The position numbers and the translations under genes are program-made. A stretch of 64,000 bases of DNA from Actinomyces vulturis (GTDB lineage: Bacteria; Actinomycetota; Actinomycetes; Actinomycetales; Actinomycetaceae). The notes below the pieces were generated by a model that had not been told where the DNA came from, did not search any database, and saw only the letters and a list, made by a program, of their open reading frames with translations. Each line of letters begins with the position of its first letter. Positions within the stretch are counted from its first letter, which is position 1. This document shows positions 1 through 8,986 of this stretch, one piece after another. The DNA is taken from positions 248,001-312,000 of the forward strand of contig NZ_KV700385.1 of assembly GCF_001687305.1 (NCBI RefSeq), given 5' to 3'.

Positions 1-579
1 TGGGCAGTCAGATTCCTCATCATCGATGACCTCTTCAAGCCAGGTGGGCGGCGGTGGAGGTGGCGGGGGAACGTGGCGGGAAGAAGACGAGATATCACCA
101 CCACCGTTGCCATCTTTCCCCTGAGTTACCGGTTGGTAACCAGATTGCGATGCAGGATCACAGCCGTCACCCGGGGTGTGGGGAGTCGATATGGTCGAAT
201 CTAGCGCAGGCGTTGACAAGTCAGAACGAATCGATAGGGCTCGATGGAGAACCGCCAAGGTATGAATGATTTCTGACGTACTTGCTCCGTGCGGAAGAAC
301 TGTCGTGTGCGACGAAGCGAGGCGCAATTGCTCGTTTGCTTCAGCCAAGAGGAGACAGCGCACTCCTTGGCGCTCAATTCGCTCGATCACCGTCGTATCA
401 ACGCCATCCAGACGGGTATCGAGCACCACGGCGGTGCATAGGCCCGCAAACACTGCGGCTAACAGTTCACTCACGTCAGCGCATCGGCGAATAACTGACA
501 TGGCAGTATCCGGGGAGTCTATAGCGCGAACAAGGGCCGCGTCGTCATCCCATAAGGCTAGAGCTACAGGAGTTTTCAA
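1..579 (-). CDS. CpaE/TadZ-like pilus assembly protein, N-terminal part (truncated by window edge)
   Basis: The frame stays open for 193 codons from a TTG start at 579 to the window edge, so the C-terminal part is missing. The TTG overlaps the TGA stop of the upstream SAF-domain gene (TTGA), and AGGGA lies about 8 nt before it, which favours translational coupling. Residues 1-115 look like a degenerate receiver domain (hydrophobic strands such as TAVVLDTRL and VRCLLLAEA). A Ser/Gly/Pro-rich linker with a run of eight prolines follows. A pseudo-receiver before a linker, directly after a CpaB-like gene, is the CpaE/TadZ arrangement, in which a MinD-like ATPase normally follows. That ATPase lies outside the window, so the family call is an inference from context. 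Confidence 0.62.
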   Translation of the reverse strand, partial: MKTPVALALWDDDAALVRAIDSPDTAMSVIRRCADVSELLAAVFAGLCTAVVLDTRLDGVDTTVIERIERQGVRCLLLAEANEQLRLASSHTTVLPHGASTSEIIHTLAVLHRALSIRSDLSTPALDSTISTPHTPGDGCDPASQSGYQPVTQGKDGNGGGDISSSSRHVPPPPPPPPTWLEEVIDDEESDCP

Positions 580-1268
580 GGCTGAATCCCTGAGGGCACG
601 AGGAGCAAATCGCCACGCTGGCCAAGTGCCGTCAGCACATGAGGAAGATCCTGGTCACTGACCATAACTTCCACACTCGAACTTCCACCACCGATCATGG
701 AATTCTGTTCCTTACTAATCGAGGACACAATCACATGATGGGCAACTGGTTGAGCAGATGGCGATGAGTCGGAGGTTGAGGAATGAGCGAGAGAGGGGTC
801 AGGTAACTGCCATACGTCTACTTCGCTTCCCACTCGGGTCTGGGACGGCACAGGTGCAGTGATAGACAGGACAACTGCTTTACGTCCCATCTCTGTTTCC
901 TTGGTGACAGCGGTTCTCGGAAGAAGTTCTCCTGCACTGATCGAGTGAAGCGCCAGCGCACCGTCAGGGAGGTCGCCTATACCGATGTAGGTACCCTCCG
1001 GTGTTCCGGGGTGGGAATCCACCACGGTAAGAGTGTCACCGGCGATCAGTTCCTCACCAGGCGCAACATCACGCGTAACCATGTAGAGGTGGGTGGTGGC
1101 CCCCATGGAATTCCATGCCCAATATCCGACACTCATGGTGATCAACATGATGAAGATACTGACAATCACACGCGGGTCATTCCACTGAGGTTTGCGCAGG
1201 GTGGTAGAGGTGACCTGATCAGGGATGCTGTGGAAAAACTTGGGATGGGTTAACGCGCTCGGCAACAT
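576..1268 (-). CDS. SAF-domain membrane protein, CpaB/RcpC-like
   Basis: A 230-residue protein with a short cytoplasmic N-terminus, one transmembrane helix (about residues 34-52) and then an SAF-type domain. The recognisable beta-clip motif is VTRDVAPGEEL near residue 65, and LPRTAVTKE follows at about 116-124. CpaB/RcpC proteins are periplasmic or extracytoplasmic parts of Tad/Flp pilus machines, and many actinobacteria carry short SAF proteins of this kind. The gene is coupled to the next gene, which looks like CpaE, and this strengthens the pilus interpretation. An unrelated SAF protein of cell-wall biogenesis cannot be excluded, because no CpaC secretin or CpaF gene is visible here. Confidence 0.7.
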   Translation of the reverse strand: MLPSALTHPKFFHSIPDQVTSTTLRKPQWNDPRVIVSIFIMLITMSVGYWAWNSMGATTHLYMVTRDVAPGEELIAGDTLTVVDSHPGTPEGTYIGIGDLPDGALALHSISAGELLPRTAVTKETEMGRKAVVLSITAPVPSQTRVGSEVDVWQLPDPSLAHSSTSDSSPSAQPVAHHVIVSSISKEQNSMIGGGSSSVEVMVSDQDLPHVLTALGQRGDLLLVPSGIQP

Positions 1269-1397
1269 GAGAAAACCCTTGAAATATAGGGGATTAGAGG
1301 GGGAAACTTCTCCATTTATAGTAAGAAAGTCAGATGGAACACAAGCTAATGTTTAATACTTGTTGAAATCCTCTAATGCTGTTGCGAAAATATTGTT

Positions 1398-1619
1398 ATG
1401 ACGAAACGATTTCTCACCATCGCTGATGTTGCTGAGACTCTCCAACTCTCATCACAAGGTGTCCGTGCGCTGATTCGCAGTGGCGAACTACCCGCAATCC
1501 AAGTCGGTGCTCGCCGCCTATGGCGCATCGAAGCCAAGGTTCTCGAGGCATACATTGAGAAGCAGTACGCCAATACCCGCCAAATTGTGAACGCTTCCCT
1601 CCTCAACGAGGAAGCCTAA
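1398..1619 (+). CDS. BldC-like / excisionase-family helix-turn-helix DNA-binding protein
   Basis: A 73-residue protein whose first 50 residues form a winged HTH of the MerR/excisionase type: FLTIADVAETLQLS, then VRALIRSGELPAIQVGARRLWRI. This is the layout of BldC and AlpA-type small regulators, which bind DNA cooperatively on direct repeats. No Shine-Dalgarno sequence is visible before the ATG, and the region upstream is AT-rich, so the mRNA may be leaderless. It is divergent from the SAF/CpaE pair, and a role in regulating that pair is possible but not shown. There is no integrase nearby, which argues against a phage excisionase. Confidence 0.78.
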   Translation: MTKRFLTIADVAETLQLSSQGVRALIRSGELPAIQVGARRLWRIEAKVLEAYIEKQYANTRQIVNASLLNEEA

Positions 1620-1774
1620 GAGTTCACATCAATATTCCGTAGCATCATGGCGCGCATGCAAAGCATTACGACAATCAAGGCTAGCAATCGCCCCATCCCC
1701 CACCTTGGGACAAGAAGCAACGGTTTTTCATGAGTTGTCACGTCAGTAGATCACGCTGACAGTCTTTCAGAGTC

Positions 1775-1814
1775 AATGGGGTTGGTGCCGTATCCATACG
1801 GCACCAACCCCATT
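1775..1814. terminator. Perfect 19-bp inverted repeat between convergent genes
   Basis: The arms at 1775-1793 and 1796-1814 are perfectly complementary and almost abut; the practical loop is TATCCATA. The repeat lies between the stop of the BldC-like gene (1619, plus) and the stop of the unknown gene (1839, minus). It is therefore placed to end both transcripts, although neither side has a clear U-tract. Confidence 0.75.
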
Positions 1815-1838
1815 CATCTATCAATCGACAAAGTCTAC

Positions 1839-2360
1839 CTATGGCCGAATACGAAGATAGTCGATTGCTGACAAAGCAATGCTGATACGTTGAGAATCTG
1901 CTGCGCCACCCTTTAAAAAGTCGCAATGATCGCACCCGACCCGACTGATTTTTCCTTGAAATTCCGTCGATAGTGTCACGAGCGTTAATGAAGTGGAGTT
2001 CTCTGCAAGAGTCCGTAAAAACTGAGAAAACGTGGGCTTAATACGCGACTTCTCAGGTGGGAGAGCATAACCGAGTGAACTGACTGCAACGATCGCGTAA
2101 GTAGGGATCACGGTGTAGCAATGATGCTCATCGTGGAGCACCAAATATGCCTCATTGACAACTTCTACTGTCCCTTGGAGTGGTCCACCGGAGTGTGTCC
2201 ACACTGCAAGCACTCGATGATGAGTTGCTCGGAGGCGATCGGTGAAGGCTACTTGAGTGAAATCTGCTTGAGCGGATTCCTGTGCAGCGGACTCAATATC
2301 GCGCCGCATCGTATAGGAGGCCTCATTAAGGAGGTCATCAAAACTGCGATCCCAGTTCAT
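1839..2360 (-). CDS. Conserved-looking protein of unknown function
   Basis: I do not recognise this 173-residue protein. It has no signal peptide or membrane helix. The N-terminal 50 residues look helical (SFDDLLNEASYTMRRDIESAAQES). A beta-rich centre follows (GTVEVVNEAYLVLHDEHHCYTVIPTYAIVAVSSLGYALPP, quoted here only as its location, residues about 64-105). A second strand-rich segment near the end contains CDHCDF, possibly a metal or redox CxxC. Small-barrel RNA- or protein-binding folds can look like this, but I assign no function. An in-frame TTG at 2372 is an alternative start. The ATG at 2360 is preferred because the first conserved-looking residues follow it. Confidence 0.6.
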   Translation of the reverse strand: MNWDRSFDDLLNEASYTMRRDIESAAQESAQADFTQVAFTDRLRATHHRVLAVWTHSGGPLQGTVEVVNEAYLVLHDEHHCYTVIPTYAIVAVSSLGYALPPEKSRIKPTFSQFLRTLAENSTSLTLVTLSTEFQGKISRVGCDHCDFLKGGAADSQRISIALSAIDYLRIRP

Positions 2361-2466
2361 GAATGAAAGCAAATCATAAGAACGAAATCACATCAAACAC
2401 TTGCGCAAATAAGAATGTACAACATACTCTAAAAGCACTAAACATCATCAAGCATCGAGTTTTACC

Positions 2467-3417
2467 ATGAAACATCTCAGTTCTCTTACGCTTCTCACCG
2501 GAGTTTCCTGGGGGAGCACAGCAGCGAGTGTCAGGATCATGCACGTGCATACTCCACTCATCATCAGCGCAAGCAAACTGGGACGGACAGGAATTCTCAC
2601 CGATGAGTTGGCTGCTCATATAGTGTTTTCACTTGTCGCTTGTGGCGCCCTCCTCATGAGTCTGTGGTACGCCATCTCAAGTTCTCTTGCACTAGCGGCA
2701 GTCCTGGGCGGCAGCAGCGGCCTATGGCAAATGCACGCCCTGAAGGCAGTCACTGCTTACGGCGCTCCGTGGATTCGCACGCTAGCAGCCAGTTCCCTCT
2801 CTTTGTCTCTAATCACCACACCACTCGCCTCAGGAGCCGCCCCGCCATCGCCAACGACTCCGCTCACATCAACCAGTCTCGTTCTTCCCACCACATCACT
2901 TAGCCAAAGCGGTCCGCCCCCTGCCGGCAATACATCACCGCTGTCTAAAGCAATGACTGGAACTATCAACTATTCCGGCGATGACATCGCGATTCCTGTT
3001 AGCGATCCTGAACATCCATATGACAGAGGCCCTTTCCCAAGTAAAGATCTCCCTCTTGTCACTGATGGCGCCATAACTACCGCTAACACTGCCTATCTTC
3101 CGATAGACGATGTTGCGATTCTTACGGATGGCATTGAAGCCTCAATTAGCGATACCGCACAGTACACAATTCAACCAGGTGACAGTTTGTGGACTATCAG
3201 CGAGGAACTTCTACACTCTCACCAGACGGTTTCGTGCGATCCAGTCATTCCATTAGTGACGTGCGACTCTCCACCACCCACCATCACGAACGCGGCAATC
3301 GCCGCACTGTGGCCACGGCTCGCTAATCTCAACAAAGACGTCATTGGGAACGACCCCACACTTATTTATCCCGGGCAACAGTTAAAAATTCCCAACATCA
3401 TGAAGGATAAACCCTGA
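2467..3417 (+). CDS. LysM-domain membrane protein
   Basis: A 316-residue protein. Hydrophobic segments lie at about residues 48-82 and 104-122, followed by a long Thr/Ser/Pro-rich linker (123-228) and a C-terminal LysM domain (about 232-309: YTIQPGDSLWTISEELL, then DPTLIYPGQQLKIP). LysM binds peptidoglycan GlcNAc, so the domain should face the wall. The LysM centre has an insert with two cysteines (DPVIPLVTCDSPPP) between its first and second halves. This layout matches the LysM protein that often sits between BldC-like and Rv3235-like genes upstream of secA in Actinomycetales. A role in envelope maintenance is inferred. Confidence 0.78.
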   Translation: MKHLSSLTLLTGVSWGSTAASVRIMHVHTPLIISASKLGRTGILTDELAAHIVFSLVACGALLMSLWYAISSSLALAAVLGGSSGLWQMHALKAVTAYGAPWIRTLAASSLSLSLITTPLASGAAPPSPTTPLTSTSLVLPTTSLSQSGPPPAGNTSPLSKAMTGTINYSGDDIAIPVSDPEHPYDRGPFPSKDLPLVTDGAITTANTAYLPIDDVAILTDGIEASISDTAQYTIQPGDSLWTISEELLHSHQTVSCDPVIPLVTCDSPPPTITNAAIAALWPRLANLNKDVIGNDPTLIYPGQQLKIPNIMKDKP

Positions 3418-3596
3418 GAAAACATTCAGGGATACAACTGTCCACAGGCAAACAGCCAAGCCTGTTTCAGACATAGCGCCCCCACACACACAATTACCTC
3501 GCCTACTGCAACTTCTCAGTAGTCATCAATACTCCATTGCCCCTTCAACATTTTGCCCCTTTCGCAAGTTTTTCACTCCCCAGAAAGGACCACCCC

Positions 3597-4250
3597 ATGA
3601 CCAGGATTGTTCAGGCACTGCCTGCAGGTTTTGATCCCCACGAACTTCAAGTCACCATCGCTCGCGTTACCCGCGAGGCTGAAGAAGCACGAGCCAAGCA
3701 AACAACGAACAGCGTCAACCACCACATCGACGTGCGCCGCTTCCAGGCAACGACCACTGGCACCACTGCTGCAACGTCCACGTCTACAACCGCCACTCCC
3801 CCAACCGGCACCGGCGCAGTCTCCATTCCAAGACACACGGCTAAGGCCACTTCACATGCCCCCTCGTCTCCCACCCCCACCTCAACCCCACCGGAGTTCA
3901 CTCCTCCGACAGGTATGCCCGATGCCCGCCATCAAGCAGGCGTCACCGCTCGTGGAGCAATGGAAGTACTTCTTGGCCTGCGTCCAGTCAATCAGTTAAG
4001 CAGCCTCACGAGTCCAGAACTTTTCCGCGCACTAAGCCAGCGTGCTGGCTTTCGTACTTCTCTCATGCGTTCACAAGAACTGAACGGTATAACGCTTCCC
4101 CGTATCCGCTCAGTCCACGTGGACTACCTCAATGAGTGTGCCTGCGAAGCGGCGGTTGTGCTGGACGTTCAGGCACGGGTACGCGCGGCCGCGGTGCGCC
4201 TGGAGGCGCACCGCGGCCGCTGGGTTGCTACCCGCTTATCAATCGTCTGA
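3597..4250 (+). CDS. Rv3235-family protein
   Basis: A 217-residue protein of the actinobacterial family typified by M. tuberculosis Rv3235, whose function is not established. The N-terminal 40 residues are charged and helical, residues about 45-115 are a low-complexity Thr/Pro/Ala linker, and the conserved part is the C-terminal 90 residues, ending in the alpha-beta region IRSVHVDYLNE-CACEAAVVLDV and HRGRWVATRLSIV. The ATG at 3597 is chosen because AAAGGA precedes it by 9 nt; an ATG-less upstream extension to 3537 would be possible. The last 20 codons encode a 16-bp perfect inverted repeat that probably ends the convergent secA transcript. The gene converges on secA with only 20 bp between stops. 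Confidence 0.8.
   Translation: MTRIVQALPAGFDPHELQVTIARVTREAEEARAKQTTNSVNHHIDVRRFQATTTGTTAATSTSTTATPPTGTGAVSIPRHTAKATSHAPSSPTPTSTPPEFTPPTGMPDARHQAGVTARGAMEVLLGLRPVNQLSSLTSPELFRALSQRAGFRTSLMRSQELNGITLPRIRSVHVDYLNECACEAAVVLDVQARVRAAAVRLEAHRGRWVATRLSIV
4185..4220. terminator. 16-bp perfect inverted repeat inside the 3' coding end of the Rv3235-family gene
   Basis: Arms GCGGCCGCGGTGCGCC (4185-4200) and its exact complement (4205-4220) flank the loop TGGA. It lies 50 nt beyond the secA stop codon on the minus strand and 30 nt before the stop of the plus-strand gene. It probably terminates secA transcription from within the neighbouring coding sequence. No U-tract is present. Confidence 0.65.
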
Positions 4251-4270
4251 TACGGAAAACGAAAGAACAC

Positions 4271-7096
4271 TCAATGTTTACGCTTCTTCGCTGCCTTGCG
4301 GCGCTGCGCTCGGTTTCCTAAGACCTCAGTATCCTCAACCTGAGCGGCAGCCTGTCCTGCTGCGGCAGCCTTGTGGGTTGCGCCCTGAACTACCGCACGG
4401 CGTGCGGCTTGACCGCTCTCATCAGGTGCGGAGTAGACGAGCTTACGATTCACAGTCACACCGGAAGCTGTACGTGCATCGCCCACACCAGGGACGTGCC
4501 CTTCGGCAGGAATGGAGTTGAGGCCCTGCTCAGCGGCCTGTTCCTTTGCCTTGTCGAAAGCCTCATCGAAACGCTTGACGTTAGCGAAGATGCTTTCAAC
4601 TGAGCGTTCGCGGATGCCTTCCATCATGGCTTTGAACAGGTGGGCACCTTCATTAGCGTACTCAACAAGAGGATCACGCTGAGCCATGGCCCGCAAGCCA
4701 ATACCTTCCTTGAGATAGTCCATCTCGTAAAGGTGTTCACGCCAGTGCTGATCCACCACAGCCAGGAGGATACGACGTTCCAGAACGCGCATAGGCTCAT
4801 CACCGAATTGGCGCTGAGCCAGGAGATTGTCACTCATACGCTGTTCAGCGTCCTCATAGGCCAAGAGGATGTCATCAGTGAGTTCACTGATAAGCATCTC
4901 TTCGGTAAGAAGTTCGCGTCCGCCCGCTGCTTCAGCCAGTTCATCGAGAGTGATGCTGACGGGGTAGAGGTGGGTAAGGTCATCAAAAAGCGCATCTAGG
5001 TCCCACATATCCGCTGTTCCTTCAGCGGTACGAGCTTTGACGATGTTGGCCACGGCAATTTCACAGAAAGCCTTCATGTGCGGCTCAAGATCTTCACCAT
5101 CGAGCACACGGCGGCGTTCGTCGTAGACCTTTTCACGTTGTTCGGTCATCACGTCGTCATACTTGAGGACGTTCTTACGAATCTCGAAGTTGCGACCTTC
5201 GAGTTGACGCTGAGTAGAGGCAATAGTCTTGGAGACAAGTTTGCTTTCCAAGGGCACGTCGTCGGGGTAAGCGTCAGAAGCCATGATGCGCTGAACAAGT
5301 GCGGTAGCGAACATGCGCATCATGTCGTCCTGCATGGACAGATAAAAGCGAGATTCGCCGGGGTCCCCCTGACGGCCTGAACGGCCACGGAGCTGGTTAT
5401 CGATGCGACGTGATTCGTGGCGTTCGGTGCCCAGAACGTAGAGGCCACCAAGTTCCTTAACTTCGTCGTGTTCTTTGGCGACTGCTTCCTTGGCGGCAGC
5501 CAGTGCTGCAGGCCAGGCCGCTTCGTAATCTTCGGGGGTTTCAGTGGGGTCGAGGCCTGCTTCTTTTAGTGCGGTAACCGCAATGTGTTCAGCGTTGCCG
5601 CCGAGCATGATATCTGTACCACGGCCTGCCATATTGGTGGCAACAGTGACTGCGCCTTTTCGACCTGCCATGGCAACCACGGCTGCTTCACGTTCATGTT
5701 GCTTAGCGTTGAGCACTTCGTGAGGAATCTTGCGTTCGGTCAGCAAAGCGGAGAGTTGTTCGCTCTTTTCAACGCTGGTGGTCCCCACTAGGACAGGCTG
5801 ACCTTTTTCGTGGCGTTCAGCAATATCGTCCACGACAGCACGCAGTTTAGAAGCAACGGTGGTGTAGACAAGGTCCGGCTTATCTTGACGGATCATGTCT
5901 TTGTTAGTGGGGATGGGAACCACACCGATTTTATAGGTGGAGGCGAATTCGGCTGCTTCGGTTTCTGCCGTACCGGTCATGCCCGAGCGTGAACCTTCGG
6001 GGTAAAGACGGAAATAGTTCTGCAGGGTGATAGTGGCCAGGGTCTGATTCTCCGCCTGGATCTTCACGCCTTCTTTGGCTTCAATAGCTTGATGAAGGCC
6101 TTCGTTGTAGCGGCGTCCGGGAAGAACACGGCCGGTATGTTCATCGACGATGAGAACTTCACCGTTAGTAACGATGTAGTCCTTGTCTTTCTTAAACAGT
6201 TCTTTGGCCTTGATGGCGTTGTTGAGGAAGCCGATCAGCGGTGTGTTGGCAGCTTCATAGAGATTATCGATGCCGAGGTGGTCTTCAACGCGTTCAATTC
6301 CGTCACCGGTGATGGCCACGGTTCGCTTTTTTTCATCAACTTCATAGTCTCGGTCACGTTCGAGGCGTGCGGTGATATTGGCGAATTCTTGGTACCACTT
6401 GTTCACGTCACCGGTAGCGGGGCCAGAGATAATCAGTGGGGTGCGGGCTTCGTCAATGAGGATGGAGTCCACTTCGTCGACGATAACGAAGGCGTGACCG
6501 CGCTGTACCAGGTCTTCTGGCGTTTGGGCCATGTTGTCACGTAGGTAGTCGAAACCAAATTCGTTGTTGGTGCCGTAGGTGATGTCGCAGGCGTACTGTT
6601 CGCGTCGCTCAGCTGGAGTCATTTGGGCCAGGATGCAGCCAGTGGTCAACCCGAGGAAACGATGGACACGTCCCATGAGGTTGGACTGATATTCGGCGAG
6701 GTAGTCGTTGACGGTCACGACGTGGACGCCTTTGCCGGTTAGAGCGCGTAGGTAGGAGGGCAGTGTAGCGACGAGGGTTTTACCTTCACCGGTTTTCATT
6801 TCTGCGATATTGCCCAGGTGCAGTGCTGCGCCGCCCATGAGTTGAACGTGATAGTGGCGCTGACCAAGGACGCGGTCTGCTGCTTCGCGCACGGTGGCAA
6901 ATGCTTCAGGGAGGATGTCGTCGAGGGTTTCTCCGTCGGCGAGACGCTCTTTAAAGTGCTCTGTTTGCGCTTTGAGTTCCTCGTCGGTGAATGCTTTAAA
7001 GGTTTCCTCAAGCGCTTCTACCTGATCGGCGATCTGGTCGAGTTTCTTGAGGGTTCGCCCTTCTCCCATCCGGAGGATGCGATCGAGAATCGACAC
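4271..7096 (-). CDS. secA: Preprotein translocase ATPase SecA
   Basis: A 941-residue motor ATPase that drives proteins through SecYEG; SecY and SecE are also encoded in this window. Walker A KTGEGKT is at residues 101-107 and the DEVD Walker B box at 207-210. NBD2 carries [15 protein letters not shown] and the NMAGRGTDI motif, and the [19 protein letters not shown] segment belongs to the helical scaffold region. The C-terminus is Lys/Arg-rich ([14 protein letters not shown]) and lacks the CxCx8CH zinc motif of E. coli SecA. This is common in actinobacterial SecA1. It converges with the Rv3235-family gene. Confidence 0.98.
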   Translation of the reverse strand: MSILDRILRMGEGRTLKKLDQIADQVEALEETFKAFTDEELKAQTEHFKERLADGETLDDILPEAFATVREAADRVLGQRHYHVQLMGGAALHLGNIAEMKTGEGKTLVATLPSYLRALTGKGVHVVTVNDYLAEYQSNLMGRVHRFLGLTTGCILAQMTPAERREQYACDITYGTNNEFGFDYLRDNMAQTPEDLVQRGHAFVIVDEVDSILIDEARTPLIISGPATGDVNKWYQEFANITARLERDRDYEVDEKKRTVAITGDGIERVEDHLGIDNLYEAANTPLIGFLNNAIKAKELFKKDKDYIVTNGEVLIVDEHTGRVLPGRRYNEGLHQAIEAKEGVKIQAENQTLATITLQNYFRLYPEGSRSGMTGTAETEAAEFASTYKIGVVPIPTNKDMIRQDKPDLVYTTVASKLRAVVDDIAERHEKGQPVLVGTTSVEKSEQLSALLTERKIPHEVLNAKQHEREAAVVAMAGRKGAVTVATNMAGRGTDIMLGGNAEHIAVTALKEAGLDPTETPEDYEAAWPAALAAAKEAVAKEHDEVKELGGLYVLGTERHESRRIDNQLRGRSGRQGDPGESRFYLSMQDDMMRMFATALVQRIMASDAYPDDVPLESKLVSKTIASTQRQLEGRNFEIRKNVLKYDDVMTEQREKVYDERRRVLDGEDLEPHMKAFCEIAVANIVKARTAEGTADMWDLDALFDDLTHLYPVSITLDELAEAAGGRELLTEEMLISELTDDILLAYEDAEQRMSDNLLAQRQFGDEPMRVLERRILLAVVDQHWREHLYEMDYLKEGIGLRAMAQRDPLVEYANEGAHLFKAMMEGIRERSVESIFANVKRFDEAFDKAKEQAAEQGLNSIPAEGHVPGVGDARTASGVTVNRKLVYSAPDESGQAARRAVVQGATHKAAAAGQAAAQVEDTEVLGNRAQRRKAAKKRKH

Positions 7097-7282
7097 GTGA
7101 GGTTCTCCCTAAACGTTAGGTAACTGCCTGAGGAGTACGCGCTAAGCGCCGCTGACCATGGCAGTAGTGATTGCAGGTGCACGAGGGGTGAGTGTTCTCC
7201 CCATGCTCATAAGCCACTGCATTCTATCGCGCTGTGTGGATAACGGGGACGCCTTGAGACGGGAGGTGATGATGATAGTGCG

Positions 7283-8032
7283 GTGAGCGAACAGAACTTC
7301 TCGCGCAGTGCGGCATCATTACTCTTCGATTACCGCTGTATGGGATGTGGACTATGGGACTGTCCCCTATGTGAGTCGTGTGCGTTATCGCTGGCTGGAC
7401 CGATGAAGAATGTACGCGCCATTCCACCAGCATTACGCAGTGAGGTGCCAGTGTGGACCATGGGCGAATATGCCGGTCCGCTACGTTCGATGATTGTGTC
7501 GTGGAAGAACGGGGCACGGATGGATGCAGGCCAAGTCCTCATGGACGCTTCCTGCCGCCTGCTCCCTCCTGTCCCCCGCCTTCTTAACGATGCCACACCG
7601 CCACCCCATCAGTTAGCCATCGTTCCTGCTCCTTCCGGTTTCGTCCGTTCATGGCGGGGGTTGTTTGTGGTGGGCTTATTCAGTGATTGCCTTGCCCGGA
7701 CCTTAGGTAATCATGTGAAGACTGAACATCATGACACGCTGTGTCGCAGTGTTACAGCGAGCGAAATTGTGAGTGCCCATGTGCTTCGCCGCCGTGGTGG
7801 GCCTGCTCATCAGCGAGGCAGTGGTCTGCGCGATCGGCAACGTAATCGCTCGCACCGCCTACGGTGCGTAGCGGACTTACGAGATTGGGATGTGGTGATC
7901 TGTGATGACGTGGTGACAACGGGTGCCACGGCGCAGGCATGCATTGATTCGGTAACAGGCGCTGGGGGCAGAGTACGGGCTGTCGTGGCTTTGGCCCATG
8001 TTCCTGCGATAGGCCGTGGGCGAGATGAATAG
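7283..8032 (+). CDS. ComF family phosphoribosyltransferase-fold protein
   Basis: A 249-residue ComF-like protein. An N-terminal zinc-ribbon-like cluster lies at residues 19-33 (CMGCGLWDCPLCESC), followed by the WKNGARMDAGQVL segment typical of ComF. The type I phosphoribosyltransferase PRPP loop VVICDDVVTTGATAQAC is at about 204-220. ComF takes part in DNA uptake in naturally competent bacteria, but it is found far more widely and its exact biochemical role remains unsettled. The GTG start at 7283 has GGAGG 16 nt upstream, which is unusually far. No alternative in-frame start fits better. It is transcribed divergently from secA and lies directly before the hibernation factor gene. Confidence 0.87.
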   Translation: MSEQNFSRSAASLLFDYRCMGCGLWDCPLCESCALSLAGPMKNVRAIPPALRSEVPVWTMGEYAGPLRSMIVSWKNGARMDAGQVLMDASCRLLPPVPRLLNDATPPPHQLAIVPAPSGFVRSWRGLFVVGLFSDCLARTLGNHVKTEHHDTLCRSVTASEIVSAHVLRRRGGPAHQRGSGLRDRQRNRSHRLRCVADLRDWDVVICDDVVTTGATAQACIDSVTGAGGRVRAVVALAHVPAIGRGRDE

Positions 8033-8062
8033 GCGTGTTCACAGTGAGCCAAGGTGGGTGCA

Positions 8063-8091
8063 TTGGGTCACACAATCAGGTAAAGTATGAG
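8063..8091 (+). promoter_or_regulatory. Candidate promoter of the hibernation factor gene
   Basis: TTGGGT at 8063-8068 and TATGAG at 8086-8091 are separated by 17 bp. They lie after the comF stop and about 140 bp before the start codon. The fit to a sigma-A promoter is fair only; the position would include the structured leader in the transcript. Confidence 0.3.
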
Positions 8092-8131
8092 TCACAGCAC
8101 ACGAGTCATTGGAGACTCGGAAAGCGATGCG

Positions 8132-8209
8132 AAGGAGGTGATTTCTTCACCACTGAGCCCGTCGCATAGTGCGTCGGGTGGCTACACACCTCACCCTGAG
8201 TTTCAGGGT
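8132..8209 (+). promoter_or_regulatory. Structured leader of the hibernation factor gene with a full anti-SD match
   Basis: AAGGAGGTGAT at 8132-8142 is an 11-nt perfect complement to the usual 16S rRNA 3' tail. No ATG, GTG or TTG lies 5-12 nt after it; the nearest GTG overlaps it. Two hairpins follow: CCCG-T-CGCA with loop TAG at 8158-8178, and ACCCTGA with loop GTT at 8193-8209. CACCTC at 8188-8193 can pair with GAGGTG of the match. The real start codon is 25 nt further on with its own GGAAGG. Confidence 0.5.
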
Positions 8210-8233
8210 TGACACTTCGGAAGGTTGCCCACT

Positions 8234-8896
8234 ATGGACATCACAGTTGTCGGTCGTAACGCAGAAATTAGCTCCCGTCTTCGTGACTACATTGAGGAAA
8301 AAGTAGTCAAGGTTGAGCAGTTCGACCCACGTGTCCAACGTGTTGCCGTTGAGGTCACACACGAACGTAATCCACGCCAAGCCGACACAGCTGAGCGCGT
8401 CGAACTGACGGTCTATTCCAAAGGCCCCATTGTCCGCGCAGAGGCTACTTCTTCTGATCGTTTTGCCGCATTCGATATTGCGATGGGGAAGTTAACTGAG
8501 CGTTTACGCCGCGCACGCGATCGAAAGAAGGATCATCATCGTCGTGACCAGGCACTGAATGCGGAGTACATGGAACAGGAGGCACAGGTCTTCGATTCCG
8601 CACTCCCGGACACTGGCGCTGGTCGCCCCTCCGATGCCCCCATTATGGATAACCCCTCCGCACCCACCGAGCCTGGTGTGGCTGTGGAATCGCAGTTGGG
8701 TGATTCCCCTGTGATCGTCCGTCAGAAGTTGCATGAGGCTACTCCGATGACTGTCGATGAGGCGCTGTACCAAATGGAGATGGTGGGGCACCCCTTCTAC
8801 ATCTTCATTGAGAAGGAAACCGGTCAGCCATGCGCCGTGTACCACCGCCACGGCTGGACCTATGGTGTGATCCGCTTGGATGCTCGCGTCATCTGA
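8234..8896 (+). CDS. hpf: Long-form ribosome hibernation promoting factor
   Basis: A 220-residue long HPF. The N-terminal S30AE domain (residues 1-100, MDITVVGRNAEISSRLRDYI onward) binds the 30S decoding site. A linker follows, then the C-terminal dimerisation domain (from about 163: TPMTVDEALYQMEMVGHPFYIF, with YHRHGWTYGVIRL at the end). It makes inactive 100S dimers in stationary phase. The ATG at 8234 has GGAAGG 9 nt upstream. A TTG nine bases earlier would abut that site and is less likely. The leader contains an unusual anti-SD match and two hairpins. The gene converges on rpsI. Confidence 0.95.
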   Translation: MDITVVGRNAEISSRLRDYIEEKVVKVEQFDPRVQRVAVEVTHERNPRQADTAERVELTVYSKGPIVRAEATSSDRFAAFDIAMGKLTERLRRARDRKKDHHRRDQALNAEYMEQEAQVFDSALPDTGAGRPSDAPIMDNPSAPTEPGVAVESQLGDSPVIVRQKLHEATPMTVDEALYQMEMVGHPFYIFIEKETGQPCAVYHRHGWTYGVIRLDARVI

Positions 8897-8930
8897 GGTC
8901 ATCCCCCTCACCGGTAGGAAGCGAAATATA

Positions 8931-8970
8931 AACGTGTGGGCCCCGCTCTTTCGAGCGGGGCCCACACGTT
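8931..8970. terminator. 18-bp perfect hairpin between hpf and rpsI
   Basis: Arms 8931-8948 and 8953-8970 (AACGTGTGGGCCCCGCTC and its complement) flank the loop TTTC. The hairpin lies 35 nt after the hpf stop and 17 nt after the rpsI stop on the other strand, so it can terminate both convergent transcripts. Confidence 0.9.
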
Positions 8971-8986
8971 GAAGCGTGAATGAAAA

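Noticed and set aside
1398-1619. Phage excisionase interpretation of the BldC-like gene
   Set aside because: No integrase, attachment repeat or phage gene is near it, and the context is a chromosomal housekeeping neighbourhood.
8138-8212. GTG-initiated 24-codon frame after the AAGGAGGTGAT match in the hpf leader
   Set aside because: The GTG overlaps the ribosome-binding match itself, so initiation there is not possible in the usual way, and the residues are not recognisable.
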